The notes under the pieces were generated by a model that was given only the letters and a program-made list of their open reading frames with translations, had not been told where the DNA came from and did not search any database. A stretch of DNA of 64,000 nucleotides from Comamonas sp. lk (GTDB lineage Bacteria; Pseudomonadota; Gammaproteobacteria; Burkholderiales; Burkholderiaceae_C), in the NCBI RefSeq assembly GCF_900564145.1, contig NZ_UOOB01000001.1, positions 3,784,754 through 3,848,753 on the forward strand. The letters are read 5' to 3'. How positions within the stretch are numbered: the stretch's first letter is position 1; every line of letters begins with the position of its first letter. Of this stretch, positions 1-7,500 are shown in pieces. A program made the translations under genes and the position numbers.

Positions 1-7
1 TGCTTCC

Positions 8-928
8 ATGTCCGACTTCACTTCATCGCGCAGCTTTTTGCGCCAGATCGACCTGGCTTCCCTGGATCTGTTTGTGCTGATCTGTGAGTTCGGCAGCATT
101 GCACGTGCGGCCGAGCATGGCGGCATGGTCGCCTCGGCAGTCAGCAAGCGTATTGCCGAGCTGGAATCCCTGGCGCGCACCCCGCTGCTTCTGCGTCACG
201 CCCGGGGAGTGCGCCCTACCCCCGCCGGACAGTTGCTGCTGGAGCATGCGCGCACCATCTTGCTTGGCGTGGAACATCTGCGCGACGACTTGATTGAATA
301 TGCCCGTGGCGTGCGCGGGCTGGTGCGCCTAAGTGCCAATGCCTCCGCCGTGGAGCAGTTTCTGCCCGAGCATATTGCGGTGTTCGCCAGACTTCACCCC
401 GACATCCGCATTGATCTGCGCCAGGCGACCAGCCGAACCGTTGCACGTGCCGTGCGCGACCATATTGCCGACCTTGGCGTCTGCAGCCACAGCGATGAGG
501 CCGAGGGCCTGGAGTCCATGCCCTATAGACGCGAACACATGGTGCTGATCACGCCGGGCGATCATCCTCTGGTCGGCCGTCAGGAACTGGCCTACGAAGA
601 GGCGTTGGACTATGCCCAGATCGGGCTACGCGACAGCAGCATCGTCCAGGAAATGCTGGACAAGGAAGCCCGCGCTGGCAGACGCATGCTGCGCCAGCGT
701 ATCGAGGTCGACAGCCTGAGCGCCATGTGCCGCATGATCGAATGCGGGCTGGGCGTAGGCGTCATGCCCGAAGGCGCTTACCAACGCCTGGGAGAGGCAC
801 GCCATCTGCATGCCGTTGCGCTGAGCGATGCCTGGGCCGAACGCAGTCTCAACCTCTATGCCACCCGCTTTGCCGATCTACCTGCACCGGCCCGGCACTT
901 TGCCGCAGCGCTGATGCAAGAAAAATAA
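8..928 (+). CDS. LysR-family transcriptional regulator
   Basis: A 306-residue DNA-binding regulator of the LysR family. Residues about 18-75 form the winged helix-turn-helix (FGSIARAAEH...VSKRIAELE, then the wing RHARGVRPTPAG), and residues about 100-300 form the periplasmic-binding-protein-like effector domain. The length is normal for the family. The helix-turn-helix has EHGGMVASAVSKRI where many relatives read LNVSQSAVSRQI. No target gene can be assigned: the gene upstream lies outside the window, and the next genes downstream converge on it. The start lies only 7 bases from the window edge, so its ribosome-binding site is not visible. Confidence 0.92.
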   Translation: MSDFTSSRSFLRQIDLASLDLFVLICEFGSIARAAEHGGMVASAVSKRIAELESLARTPLLLRHARGVRPTPAGQLLLEHARTILLGVEHLRDDLIEYARGVRGLVRLSANASAVEQFLPEHIAVFARLHPDIRIDLRQATSRTVARAVRDHIADLGVCSHSDEAEGLESMPYRREHMVLITPGDHPLVGRQELAYEEALDYAQIGLRDSSIVQEMLDKEARAGRRMLRQRIEVDSLSAMCRMIECGLGVGVMPEGAYQRLGEARHLHAVALSDAWAERSLNLYATRFADLPAPARHFAAALMQEK

Positions 929-952
929 GCGGGCACGCCCGGAAGCGCCCGA

Positions 953-1012
953 ATTAGCTATCAAAACAGAAGCTACAAGCGCTTTATTCATAACCGCTCA
1001 GCCATTAAATCC
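953..1012. repeat. Comamonadaceae-type dispersed repeat copy
   Basis: Short element after the LysR stop with the shared core AGCTATCAAAA...AAGCGCTTTATTCATAA. It is related to copies at 18.7, 24.2, 34.9, 40.4, 51.5 and 60.1 kb. It lies between convergent genes. Confidence 0.6.
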
Positions 1013-1105
1013 CTATAGAACCAGCCAATTCAAGGCCGGCATGCGTGCATCCTCCAATCGAGCTTGCAGCACATGCCGTGCCATGAGTCTCGGCTGGATC
1101 GTAGG

Positions 1106-2536
1106 TCAGCTGTTGCGTTTGCGGCGCAGCAACCAGACGATCACGGCCAGCGCGGCGACCACAGCAGCGGCCATGCCGATGCGGGCAAAGATCAGCAAAC
1201 CGCTGGCACCGGCCTTGGCCGGGTCGCGCAGCTCGGCCACTTGCTGCTCGGTCACCTTGGCTGCCGGATTGCCATAGCTGGCCAGCAGGTAGTTGCCCAG
1301 AGTCACGATTTGCTTGTCGCTGAGCTCATGACTGAACGCGGGCATGACGGAGTCGACGCCGTGACGCTCCACGCCGTGCAGCAGAACCTGCACCAGATTG
1401 TTGCTATTGCTGTGGCCCAGGCTGGTATTGGCAAACAGCGATGGCAGGCCGCCGCCTTCTGTACCCTGGCCTTGCGCCTGGTGGCAGCTGGCGCAGTTGG
1501 CGTCATACAGCTGTGCGCCGGTCATGGTGTCATGGTCCTTGGGCAGCTCGGTGCCACGCAAGCTGTCCAGATCGTCTCTTGCCTTGCCAAAGCTGTCCGC
1601 AGCCTGCTTCACGCTGGCATCGGCCACGGCAGGCACGGATCGGATATAGGTGACGATCGCCTTCATGTCCTCAGGCCTCAAGTGCTTCAAGCTGTGGTCA
1701 ATGGCTTCAGCCATGGGGCCCGACGCAGCACCTTTGCCGGGAACGGGCTGGCCGCTCAGATAGGCAATCAGCTCTTGCTCCGACCATTGGCCAATGCCGC
1801 TGGTCTTGTCCGAGCTGATATTGGGCGCATACCAGCCGCCGATCTCGCCGCCGCCCAAAGAGCGCTTCATGTCTTCGGCCATCATGGCATTGCGCGGTGT
1901 GTGGCAGGTGGTGCAGTGCGCCAGGCCCTGGGCCAGATAGGCACCGCGATTCCACTCAGGGGTTTGCGAGTCATCGGCCTTGTAAGGCGTGGCGTCATGG
2001 AACAAGCTGTTCCACACGCTCAGCGATGCGCGGATGCTGAAAGGAAACGGCAGCGCGGTGACGGGCGCGGCCACATCGACCGCCTCCACGCCCTGCATGA
2101 AGTAGGCGTACAGGGCGGCAATGTCCTCGTCGCTGGTCTTGGCGTACGCGGTGTACGGCATGGCCGGATAGAGGTTGGCACCATCCGCACGCTTGCCATA
2201 GCGCAGAGCATTGCTGAACTGCTCCAGCGAGTAGTTGCCAATGCCATGCGTTTTTGACGGGGTGATATTGGTCGAATAGATCGAGCCCAGCGGGCTTGCC
2301 ATGGCCAAACCGCCCGCCATGGCTTTGCCGCCCACGGCGGTATGGCAGGCAATACAGTCGCCTGCAGTGGCCAGGTAGCGGCCACGTTCCACATCGGTCG
2401 ATGCAGTGGCAGCGGCGGGAGCGGCTGCTGAAGTTGCTGCGGGAGAAGCCGCCAGAACGGGCGAGGATGCCGCCATGGCAGCCGCAGCCAGCACGGCGCC
2501 AGCCCACAGGGAGGAGGAAAACAGAGTCTTGTTCAT
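1106..2536 (-). CDS. Triheme cytochrome c subunit of a membrane-bound FAD dehydrogenase
   Basis: 476-residue periplasmic electron-transfer subunit, last gene of a three-gene dehydrogenase operon. A signal peptide (about residues 1-30, ending VLAAS) precedes three CxxCH heme c sites at C61-H65, C208-H212 and C348-H352. A C-terminal membrane helix (about 443-470) is followed by RRKR. This is the layout of the cytochrome subunits of gluconate, sorbitol and alcohol dehydrogenases, which pass electrons from the flavoprotein to ubiquinone. The start at MNKTLF is chosen because it begins the signal peptide. It lies 14 bases after the GMC gene and has a GAGGAAAC ribosome-binding site. The substrate cannot be read from sequence. 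Confidence 0.93.
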   Translation of the reverse strand: MNKTLFSSSLWAGAVLAAAAMAASSPVLAASPAATSAAAPAAATASTDVERGRYLATAGDCIACHTAVGGKAMAGGLAMASPLGSIYSTNITPSKTHGIGNYSLEQFSNALRYGKRADGANLYPAMPYTAYAKTSDEDIAALYAYFMQGVEAVDVAAPVTALPFPFSIRASLSVWNSLFHDATPYKADDSQTPEWNRGAYLAQGLAHCTTCHTPRNAMMAEDMKRSLGGGEIGGWYAPNISSDKTSGIGQWSEQELIAYLSGQPVPGKGAASGPMAEAIDHSLKHLRPEDMKAIVTYIRSVPAVADASVKQAADSFGKARDDLDSLRGTELPKDHDTMTGAQLYDANCASCHQAQGQGTEGGGLPSLFANTSLGHSNSNNLVQVLLHGVERHGVDSVMPAFSHELSDKQIVTLGNYLLASYGNPAAKVTEQQVAELRDPAKAGASGLLIFARIGMAAAVVAALAVIVWLLRRKRNS

Positions 2537-2550
2537 GGTGGTTTCCTCGC

Positions 2551-4197
2551 TCAAGCCTTGGCACCTAGCGTGTTGCTGCGCGGGAGCATGGCGGGGCCGC
2601 CGTTTTCCGCAATCATGTGGGCGCCGGTGCGCAGGGCCACGGCAATGCCGTTGAGCGTGGAGTTGCAGGTGGACGAGGTGGGCAGCACGCCGGTGGAGGC
2701 GAAATACAGGTTTTCGTGGTTCCAGGCGCGGCCGAACTCGTCGCACACCGAGATGGTGCGGTCCGAGCCCATGCTCAGCGTGCCGCAGATATGCTGGTTG
2801 TTGGAAAAGTCGTCGTCTTTGGTGAAGCGCAGATTCGTGCCTCCCATCAGCTCGGCGATCTTGGCAAAGTCTTTTTGCGCGCGCTTGTGACCACGGAAGG
2901 TGTAGTCGTCAATGCTGTAGTGGGCACGGGGCTTTTGCAGGCCCATGGCATCTTTTTCGTCGGCCAGGTCGATGCGGCGCTCGGGATCGGGCAATACTTC
3001 CAGCACGCTTTTCACATTCATTTCACGTGCGGCAGAGTGGCGCAGCTTCTCGGCAAATTCCTTGCCATAGACGCCAGCCTTGAGCAGCGAGTTGGTGGCA
3101 CCGTCCACCCGGGAGATATTGGTGAAGTCCAGGCGGTAAGGCGAATGTTCCGCACGGAAAGTGCCATCGCGCATGGTGTTGATGGAGCTGGGGCTTTGCG
3201 GGCCACGGCCCAGCCACACGTCTTCATCGGCATCAAAGGTCAGCGAGGTGCTAGGGTGGTCCATCAGATGGCGACCCACCATGTCGTTGTCGTTGGCAAT
3301 ACCGTTCTTGAACTTGTCGCTCTTGGACAGCAGCAGCAGGCGGGGCGACTCGATACCGTTGGAAGCCACGATAAAAGTCTTGCCCGTCACGCGGTGAACG
3401 TTTTTGTCGGGGTCGTAGTAGTTGACGGCAATGATGCGGCCCTGTGCATCGTGCTCCAGCTGGAACACATTGGCGCGCACCTGCAGCTTCACGCCAACCG
3501 CCAGTGCCTGCTGCACGGCAATGCCGCCGTGGTATTGCGCATCGATGGGGCAGATAGGCTGGCAGCTGTTGTTGCCGCAGCAAGGCGGACGGCCGTCAAA
3601 CGAGCGGCTGTTGCGCGCTACCGTGTTGGCCACCACGTTATAGGTACCGGCCAGGCGCTCGCGCACGCGCTGCATGGCAAAAGGCTCGGCCACTGGGTCC
3701 ATGGGGAAGGGCTTGCTGCGGGGCGATCCGGTTTCGGTCGAGCCGCAGACGCCCATGATTTCTTCCGCTTCCTGGTAATAGGGCTCCAGATCGTCGTAGT
3801 CAAACGGCCAATCCACACCCACGCCGTACAGCGACTTGATCTTGAAATCACCCGGCACATTGCGCCATGCGTGCGCAGCCCAGTGCCAGCTGGTGCCGCC
3901 TACCTGGCGGATGTACTCGGCCTTGTAGGGATAGGGCCCGGCCTGGACCAGGTGATTGTTCTCTTCGGGCTTGTAGATGGGGTGTGGTGCCGTATCCAGC
4001 GAGGGATAAGGCGACATCCAGTCGCTGCGGCGCGGCGAGTTGCGAAAACGCGAGACGATTTCGCCACGCTTGACATGATCGCCGGCTTCCAGCATGAGCA
4101 CGGAAGCGTCGGCCTTGGCCAGCTTGGTCGCCAGCATGGCGCCGATGATGCCGGCGCCGACGATGACGTAGTCGGCAGATTGTGTAGATTCAGCCAT
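2551..4197 (-). CDS. GMC-family FAD dehydrogenase, catalytic subunit
   Basis: 548-residue flavoprotein, likely a quinone-linked gluconate- or polyol-dehydrogenase large subunit. The N-terminus carries the FAD-binding GxGxxG (VIVGAGIIGA, residues 11-20) followed by LEAGD at the end of the second strand. The C-terminal GMC region has HICGTLSMG and the motif TSSTCNSTLNGIAVAL. A cysteine-rich stretch (PPCCGNNSCQPICP, about residues 203-216) is typical of this gluconate/sorbitol dehydrogenase branch. It has no signal peptide of its own and would be co-exported with the small Tat subunit encoded 39 bases upstream. The operon order small-large-cytochrome supports the assignment; gluconate, 2-ketogluconate, sorbitol or another sugar acid are all possible substrates. 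Confidence 0.93.
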   Translation of the reverse strand: MAESTQSADYVIVGAGIIGAMLATKLAKADASVLMLEAGDHVKRGEIVSRFRNSPRRSDWMSPYPSLDTAPHPIYKPEENNHLVQAGPYPYKAEYIRQVGGTSWHWAAHAWRNVPGDFKIKSLYGVGVDWPFDYDDLEPYYQEAEEIMGVCGSTETGSPRSKPFPMDPVAEPFAMQRVRERLAGTYNVVANTVARNSRSFDGRPPCCGNNSCQPICPIDAQYHGGIAVQQALAVGVKLQVRANVFQLEHDAQGRIIAVNYYDPDKNVHRVTGKTFIVASNGIESPRLLLLSKSDKFKNGIANDNDMVGRHLMDHPSTSLTFDADEDVWLGRGPQSPSSINTMRDGTFRAEHSPYRLDFTNISRVDGATNSLLKAGVYGKEFAEKLRHSAAREMNVKSVLEVLPDPERRIDLADEKDAMGLQKPRAHYSIDDYTFRGHKRAQKDFAKIAELMGGTNLRFTKDDDFSNNQHICGTLSMGSDRTISVCDEFGRAWNHENLYFASTGVLPTSSTCNSTLNGIAVALRTGAHMIAENGGPAMLPRSNTLGAKA

Positions 4198-4236
4198 GGT
4201 GTTCTTTGTGGGGTATTTGTTGTTATGTGCTGCGCA

Positions 4237-4773
4237 TCAGGCGTGAACAGGCTGCAACTTGAGATCGAACCTCGTGGGATTAGCGCTCCAGCTGCCATAC
4301 ATGCCGTAGGCATAGGTGGGCGGCTTGAGCTTGTCCGAGACCACTTGTGCATTGAGCGCAAACTCATAGGCCACGACCTTGGCTTGCGTGCCTGCACCAG
4401 CAACGCCCAAATACCAGGCTTGCATGAGCTGAGCGGGAACGCCAGCCAGTTCGGGCTTCTCGGCCTTCAGACGCTCGTTAAGCTGGGCCAGCGGCACTTT
4501 CTGGCCGTCAACCCATTGCCACAAGGCATCGACCTGCGCAGCAAACTGCGCATTCACGGCTTGCAAGGCCGTCTGCATGCGGGCCCCTAGCCTGGCGTTC
4601 AAGTCACTGCGCTCCGTCAGATAGCTCGACAGCGCCATGAAACGGCTGGCGTCCGTAACGGGCGCCGCCGCCCAGCTCCAGGGAGCCAATTGCACGGCGC
4701 CAACGGCTAATGCGCCCCCCAGCAGGTGCCGGCGTTGCAGGCCGGGCAAAGAAAAGTGAGTCATAGATGTCAT
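4237..4773 (-). CDS. Small Tat-exported subunit of the FAD dehydrogenase (sorbitol dehydrogenase family)
   Basis: About 178 residues. The N-terminus has twin arginines (LQRRHLLGGALAVGAVQLAP, residues 12-31) followed by a hydrophobic stretch and AAAP, as in Tat-exported small subunits of gluconate/sorbitol dehydrogenases (the FAD-SLDH or gluconate dehydrogenase subunit 3 type). It probably acts as the export chaperone and third structural subunit of the complex. The C-terminal part (YLGVAG...VVAYEFALNAQVV...PPTYAYGMYGSW) matches that family. The first gene of the operon; the start at MTSMTHFS is preferred, with a second ATG at 4764 as an alternative; neither has a strong ribosome-binding site. 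Confidence 0.85.
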   Translation of the reverse strand: MTSMTHFSLPGLQRRHLLGGALAVGAVQLAPWSWAAAPVTDASRFMALSSYLTERSDLNARLGARMQTALQAVNAQFAAQVDALWQWVDGQKVPLAQLNERLKAEKPELAGVPAQLMQAWYLGVAGAGTQAKVVAYEFALNAQVVSDKLKPPTYAYGMYGSWSANPTRFDLKLQPVHA

Positions 4774-4912
4774 GGTGGGATGTTGTCGTTTGAATGGATG
4801 CCGCACACTGCCCATTGGTCGGCAAGCACCCACGCTTACGCGAAGGACGGCGCTGCAGCTTTCACTTCCACGCTCGGCCGTTTACAAGCCGGTCAACGAC
4901 TACAAAAATCGC

Positions 4913-4964
4913 CAAAAAAAAGACGGTGTGCAGCGACTCAAAAGCCTGCCAGCACACCGTTTTT
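4913..4964 (-). terminator. Terminator-like hairpin in the leader of the dehydrogenase operon
   Basis: ACGGTGTG (4923-4930) pairs perfectly with CACACCGT (4953-4960). On the minus strand the stem is followed by a run of eight T after one C, the form of an intrinsic terminator. On the plus strand five T follow. It sits about 140 bases before the small-subunit start and downstream of the LysR palindrome, so it would lie inside the 5' leader of the dehydrogenase mRNA. Confidence 0.6.
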
Positions 4965-5076
4965 GGTGTTTGTTACGTGGTGAATTGAAGTGCTGAAATC
5001 AGCTACAGCAAAAAATGTTTGCACTTGCTCTCACTCTAAGCCTTACGGAAACAAGAAAAAATACACCTACGGACAA

Positions 5077-5105
5077 TTGATTGTTACGTCACTCGTAATA
5101 ATCAA
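5077..5105. promoter_or_regulatory. Palindromic LysR-type operator
   Basis: TTGATTGTTAC and GTAATAATCAA form 11-base arms with one mismatch and a 7-base spacer. The inner part is a T-N11-A motif, the form recognised by LysR regulators. It lies 35 bases upstream of the LysR start and about 300 upstream of the dehydrogenase operon. Confidence 0.75.
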
Positions 5106-5130
5106 GCCTCTTCTTCAGCTCAAAAGAGGC
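5106..5130 (+). promoter_or_regulatory. Hairpin overlapping the LysR ribosome-binding site
   Basis: GCCTCTT (5106-5112) pairs with AAGAGGC (5124-5130). The second arm covers the likely Shine-Dalgarno AAAGAGG of the GTG start at 5140, and the stem is followed by CTTTTCCTT. It could limit translation or act as a weak terminator. Confidence 0.4.
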
Positions 5131-5139
5131 CTTTTCCTT

Positions 5140-6066
5140 GTGTTAGACCGTTTGCAAACCATGCAGGTGTTTTTGTCCGTAGCACAGGAAGGCGGCTTTA
5201 CTGCCGCAGCACGCCGCCTGTCGATGACGACACCCCATGTCACACGCCACATTGCGGCACTGGAAAATCAATTGGGAACACGTCTGCTGCAACGCACGAC
5301 ACGACGTGTGAGCCTGACCGCCGCAGGCGAGCGCTATGCAGTCCGTGTGCGTGAAATTCTGGAAGCGGTGGACACGGCCAGCGCAGAAGTGCAAAGCAAG
5401 ACCAGTGCGCTCAGCGGCGTGCTGCGCATCGTCGCGGCCCCATCGCTGACCGATGCGCTGGTATCTCCGCTGGCCGCTGCCTTTCGCGAGCAATACCCAG
5501 GTATCTCGCTGGATGTGTATGTGGACGCACATCCTTTGCCCGATCTGAATCGCTACGACCTGGGTTTTTTGCAGGTGCCTGAGGGCTATGACTCCAGCAT
5601 CGTGGCGCGCACGCTGTCCACCTCCGAAGCCATACTGTGTGCGTCGCCCGCCTATATCGCCCGCCATGGCCTGCCGCAGACGCCTCAGGAACTGGCACAG
5701 CATATGTGCGTGCTGCGCCGCCCCGCAGGGCTGCATCGCGACAGCTTCAGCTTGTGGCGCAGCGATCAAAAAATGGATGAGCCACCGTCACATGACATTG
5801 AGGTGCAAGCCGCCATCACCATCAATCAGACCGCCAGCATCTTGCAAATGGTTCTGGACGGCGCAGGCATCGCCACCTTCACCATGGATTCAGCACGCCC
5901 CTTCCTGAACCAAGGCGTGCTCGAACAGGTTCTGCCAGGCTGGATTACGGGGCGCTACTGCGTATTGGCCGCCTTGCCGAGCCGCAAACACCTGCCCGAA
6001 CGGGCCAAGGCCTTTCTGGACTTTGTGTTTGCCGCCCATAAGGCGCAATTGATTGACCGCTGCTGA
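5140..6066 (+). CDS. LysR-family regulator of the divergent dehydrogenase operon
   Basis: 308-residue regulator of the CrgA/DmlR branch of LysR. It opens LDRLQTMQVFLSVAQEGGFTAAARRLSM, followed by the recognition helix PHVTRHIAALE and the wing RTTRRVSLTAAG. The remaining about 220 residues form the effector-binding domain. I place the start at GTG 5140 because the LDRLQTMQVF opening is conserved in this branch and AAAGAGG lies upstream; a frame extending back to 4990 would add 50 unrelated residues over the operator palindrome. Divergence from the dehydrogenase operon and the LysR box between them suggest it controls that operon and itself. Confidence 0.88.
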   Translation: MLDRLQTMQVFLSVAQEGGFTAAARRLSMTTPHVTRHIAALENQLGTRLLQRTTRRVSLTAAGERYAVRVREILEAVDTASAEVQSKTSALSGVLRIVAAPSLTDALVSPLAAAFREQYPGISLDVYVDAHPLPDLNRYDLGFLQVPEGYDSSIVARTLSTSEAILCASPAYIARHGLPQTPQELAQHMCVLRRPAGLHRDSFSLWRSDQKMDEPPSHDIEVQAAITINQTASILQMVLDGAGIATFTMDSARPFLNQGVLEQVLPGWITGRYCVLAALPSRKHLPERAKAFLDFVFAAHKAQLIDRC

Positions 6067-6376
6067 GCAGAGTTCAAATATCCTCGAGGCCGGTAGAAAT
6101 CCGGTCTCGCCTTTGGTGCAAAACACTTCATAGACAACAGAAACAGAGGCATTGCATGCACTGCTTCTTCCATGGAGAGTTCGCTGAGTGCGAACCACTA
6201 CTACATGGCAATCTACTTGCTGGAAGTGTTCGAACCGATATCAAGCCAGCTAGATAAAGCTGCACCCAGAACACATGTAAAAATACCCGCGCGGAGAGCT
6301 ATGCAGATGTTCTCTGATACTGGAAGTGGTACTGAGGCATATAGCCTCAGCACAGGCAATTAACACATTTCAAAAT
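6067..6376. other. Gene-free stretch after LysR gene
   Basis: 310 bases between convergent genes. Two hairpins are visible: GAGGCCGG/CCGGTCTC at 6086-6108, just past the LysR stop, and CTGAGGC/GCCTCAG at 6332-6350, just past the end of the barrel gene. Neither is followed by a good T run, so both are only possible terminators. GC content falls from here rightwards. Confidence 0.5.
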
Positions 6377-7429
6377 TTACCATTCATAGCGAGCATACAT
6401 GCTTGCCAGTTGTACGGAACTTTCTTTTGTGTAATGCAAGCCAACGCCCGCTTGAAAATTTTTCTGCGGCATCCAGGACAAACTCAGCATTAGATTTTTA
6501 AATTTCATGCTAGATATGGAAAATCCAAAATCTTGGTAACGAAAATCCATGTTGACCCATGGCACCACTACATTGCCCAGACTGTAAGCCCCAACAGAAA
6601 AATTATCGAATGAATCATGCCTTACACCGATGTTGGTTAATACAGGCAGCCTCATGGTTGTGCTTTTATAATTATATCGCCCTGTCAACGCCAGATTATC
6701 TCCAGCACCATAAATGCTCCCCCCTTGAACGGATGCATTATAGGTTCTATCGCTGTAATGGATAGTGGAAAATCTTAATTGGCTTAGCAAGTTTTCAACT
6801 CTTGCGTTGAATGCCAAAGGTCCTAATTGATAATCCGCTGAAAAATTCAAACCCCATCCCCAGCCTGAATCGTCCTTTTCGTTTCGAAGAATGCCAAATG
6901 ATCTGGTTCCAACCCTATTAAGCGTTCCTCTCAGAACACCTGTTTTACCTTTAACATTAATATTTAAATTTGACTCTCCATAATGAAAATCATGGATTGA
7001 AAAAATATGTGGCTCCAGGCGAATTTTAAAATTCTCTGAAAATTTAATATCTTTTTTTACAGTGAACTGCGTTGAATGAAGGAAATAATATTTCCCTTCC
7101 AAAGAATAACTACCTTCTGCTTTTGGAATTTTAATTCCATTTGCCTTCGCCGCAACGAACACCATGTTCCCATTACCCCAGAAATATCCTTGCAACTTCT
7201 GCGATATGTCGAATTCGGCATCTAAATAATTTTTTGATACACCGGCTGAAATATTAAAATTTCCAGCAATATTATCAGTTGTGGCCTTTAACTCTTTACT
7301 CTTCCACTGCTCGGGATAAAATAAGTCTGCAGTTGATTTATGCTCTCCACCTGCATAAAAAGTTTGCGCATGACTTGTTTGCAGAAATACGGAAAACAAG
7401 ATGAAAATAGATATTTTAAATCTATTCAT
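6377..7429 (-). CDS. Predicted small outer-membrane beta-barrel protein, unknown function
   Basis: 350 residues with a clear signal peptide (MNRFKISIFILFSVFLQTSHA, cleavage before Q22). The mature part is rich in alternating aromatic/polar strands and ends in YARYEW, the aromatic C-terminal signature expected of an outer-membrane barrel. I do not recognise a named family. It is strongly AT-rich (the 60 bases from 7381 hold only 13 G or C), unlike neighbours. It follows the large lipoprotein gene by 71 bases on the same strand, with a terminator-like hairpin between. A role in export, anchoring or partner binding of that lipoprotein is only an inference from adjacency and shared base composition. 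Confidence 0.72.
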   Translation of the reverse strand: MNRFKISIFILFSVFLQTSHAQTFYAGGEHKSTADLFYPEQWKSKELKATTDNIAGNFNISAGVSKNYLDAEFDISQKLQGYFWGNGNMVFVAAKANGIKIPKAEGSYSLEGKYYFLHSTQFTVKKDIKFSENFKIRLEPHIFSIHDFHYGESNLNINVKGKTGVLRGTLNRVGTRSFGILRNEKDDSGWGWGLNFSADYQLGPLAFNARVENLLSQLRFSTIHYSDRTYNASVQGGSIYGAGDNLALTGRYNYKSTTMRLPVLTNIGVRHDSFDNFSVGAYSLGNVVVPWVNMDFRYQDFGFSISSMKFKNLMLSLSWMPQKNFQAGVGLHYTKESSVQLASMYARYEW

Positions 7430-7458
7430 AATTGATAATTTTTAGATTTTTCAAATAA

Positions 7459-7484
7459 AATAGGGGGTTTTATAACCCCCTATT
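7459..7484 (-). terminator. Hairpin between lipoprotein and barrel genes
   Basis: AATAGGGGGTT (7459-7469) pairs perfectly with AACCCCCTATT (7474-7484) around a 4-base loop. On the minus strand the stem is followed by TTATTTGAAAA. It begins 17 bases past the lipoprotein stop and likely reduces read-through into the barrel gene. Confidence 0.65.
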
Positions 7485-7500
7485 ATTTACCGCAATGGAC

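Larger units (their letters stand above)
4774..5139. other. Divergent regulatory region between dehydrogenase operon and LysR gene
   Basis: 366 bases with no convincing gene. It holds a strong hairpin with flanking A and T runs (4913-4964), a 29-base LysR-type palindrome (5077-5105) and a second hairpin (5106-5130) that overlaps the ribosome-binding site of the LysR gene. These three are listed separately. Confidence 0.75.

Noticed and set aside
2617..4590. 657-residue plus-strand reading frame opposite the GMC dehydrogenase gene
   Set aside because: It is antisense to a clearly conserved gene, has no recognisable motif, and is explained by the high GC content of the region.
6086..6108. GC-rich hairpin after the LysR stop
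   Set aside because: One mismatch and no T run, so it is not called as a terminator; mentioned only in the stretch description.
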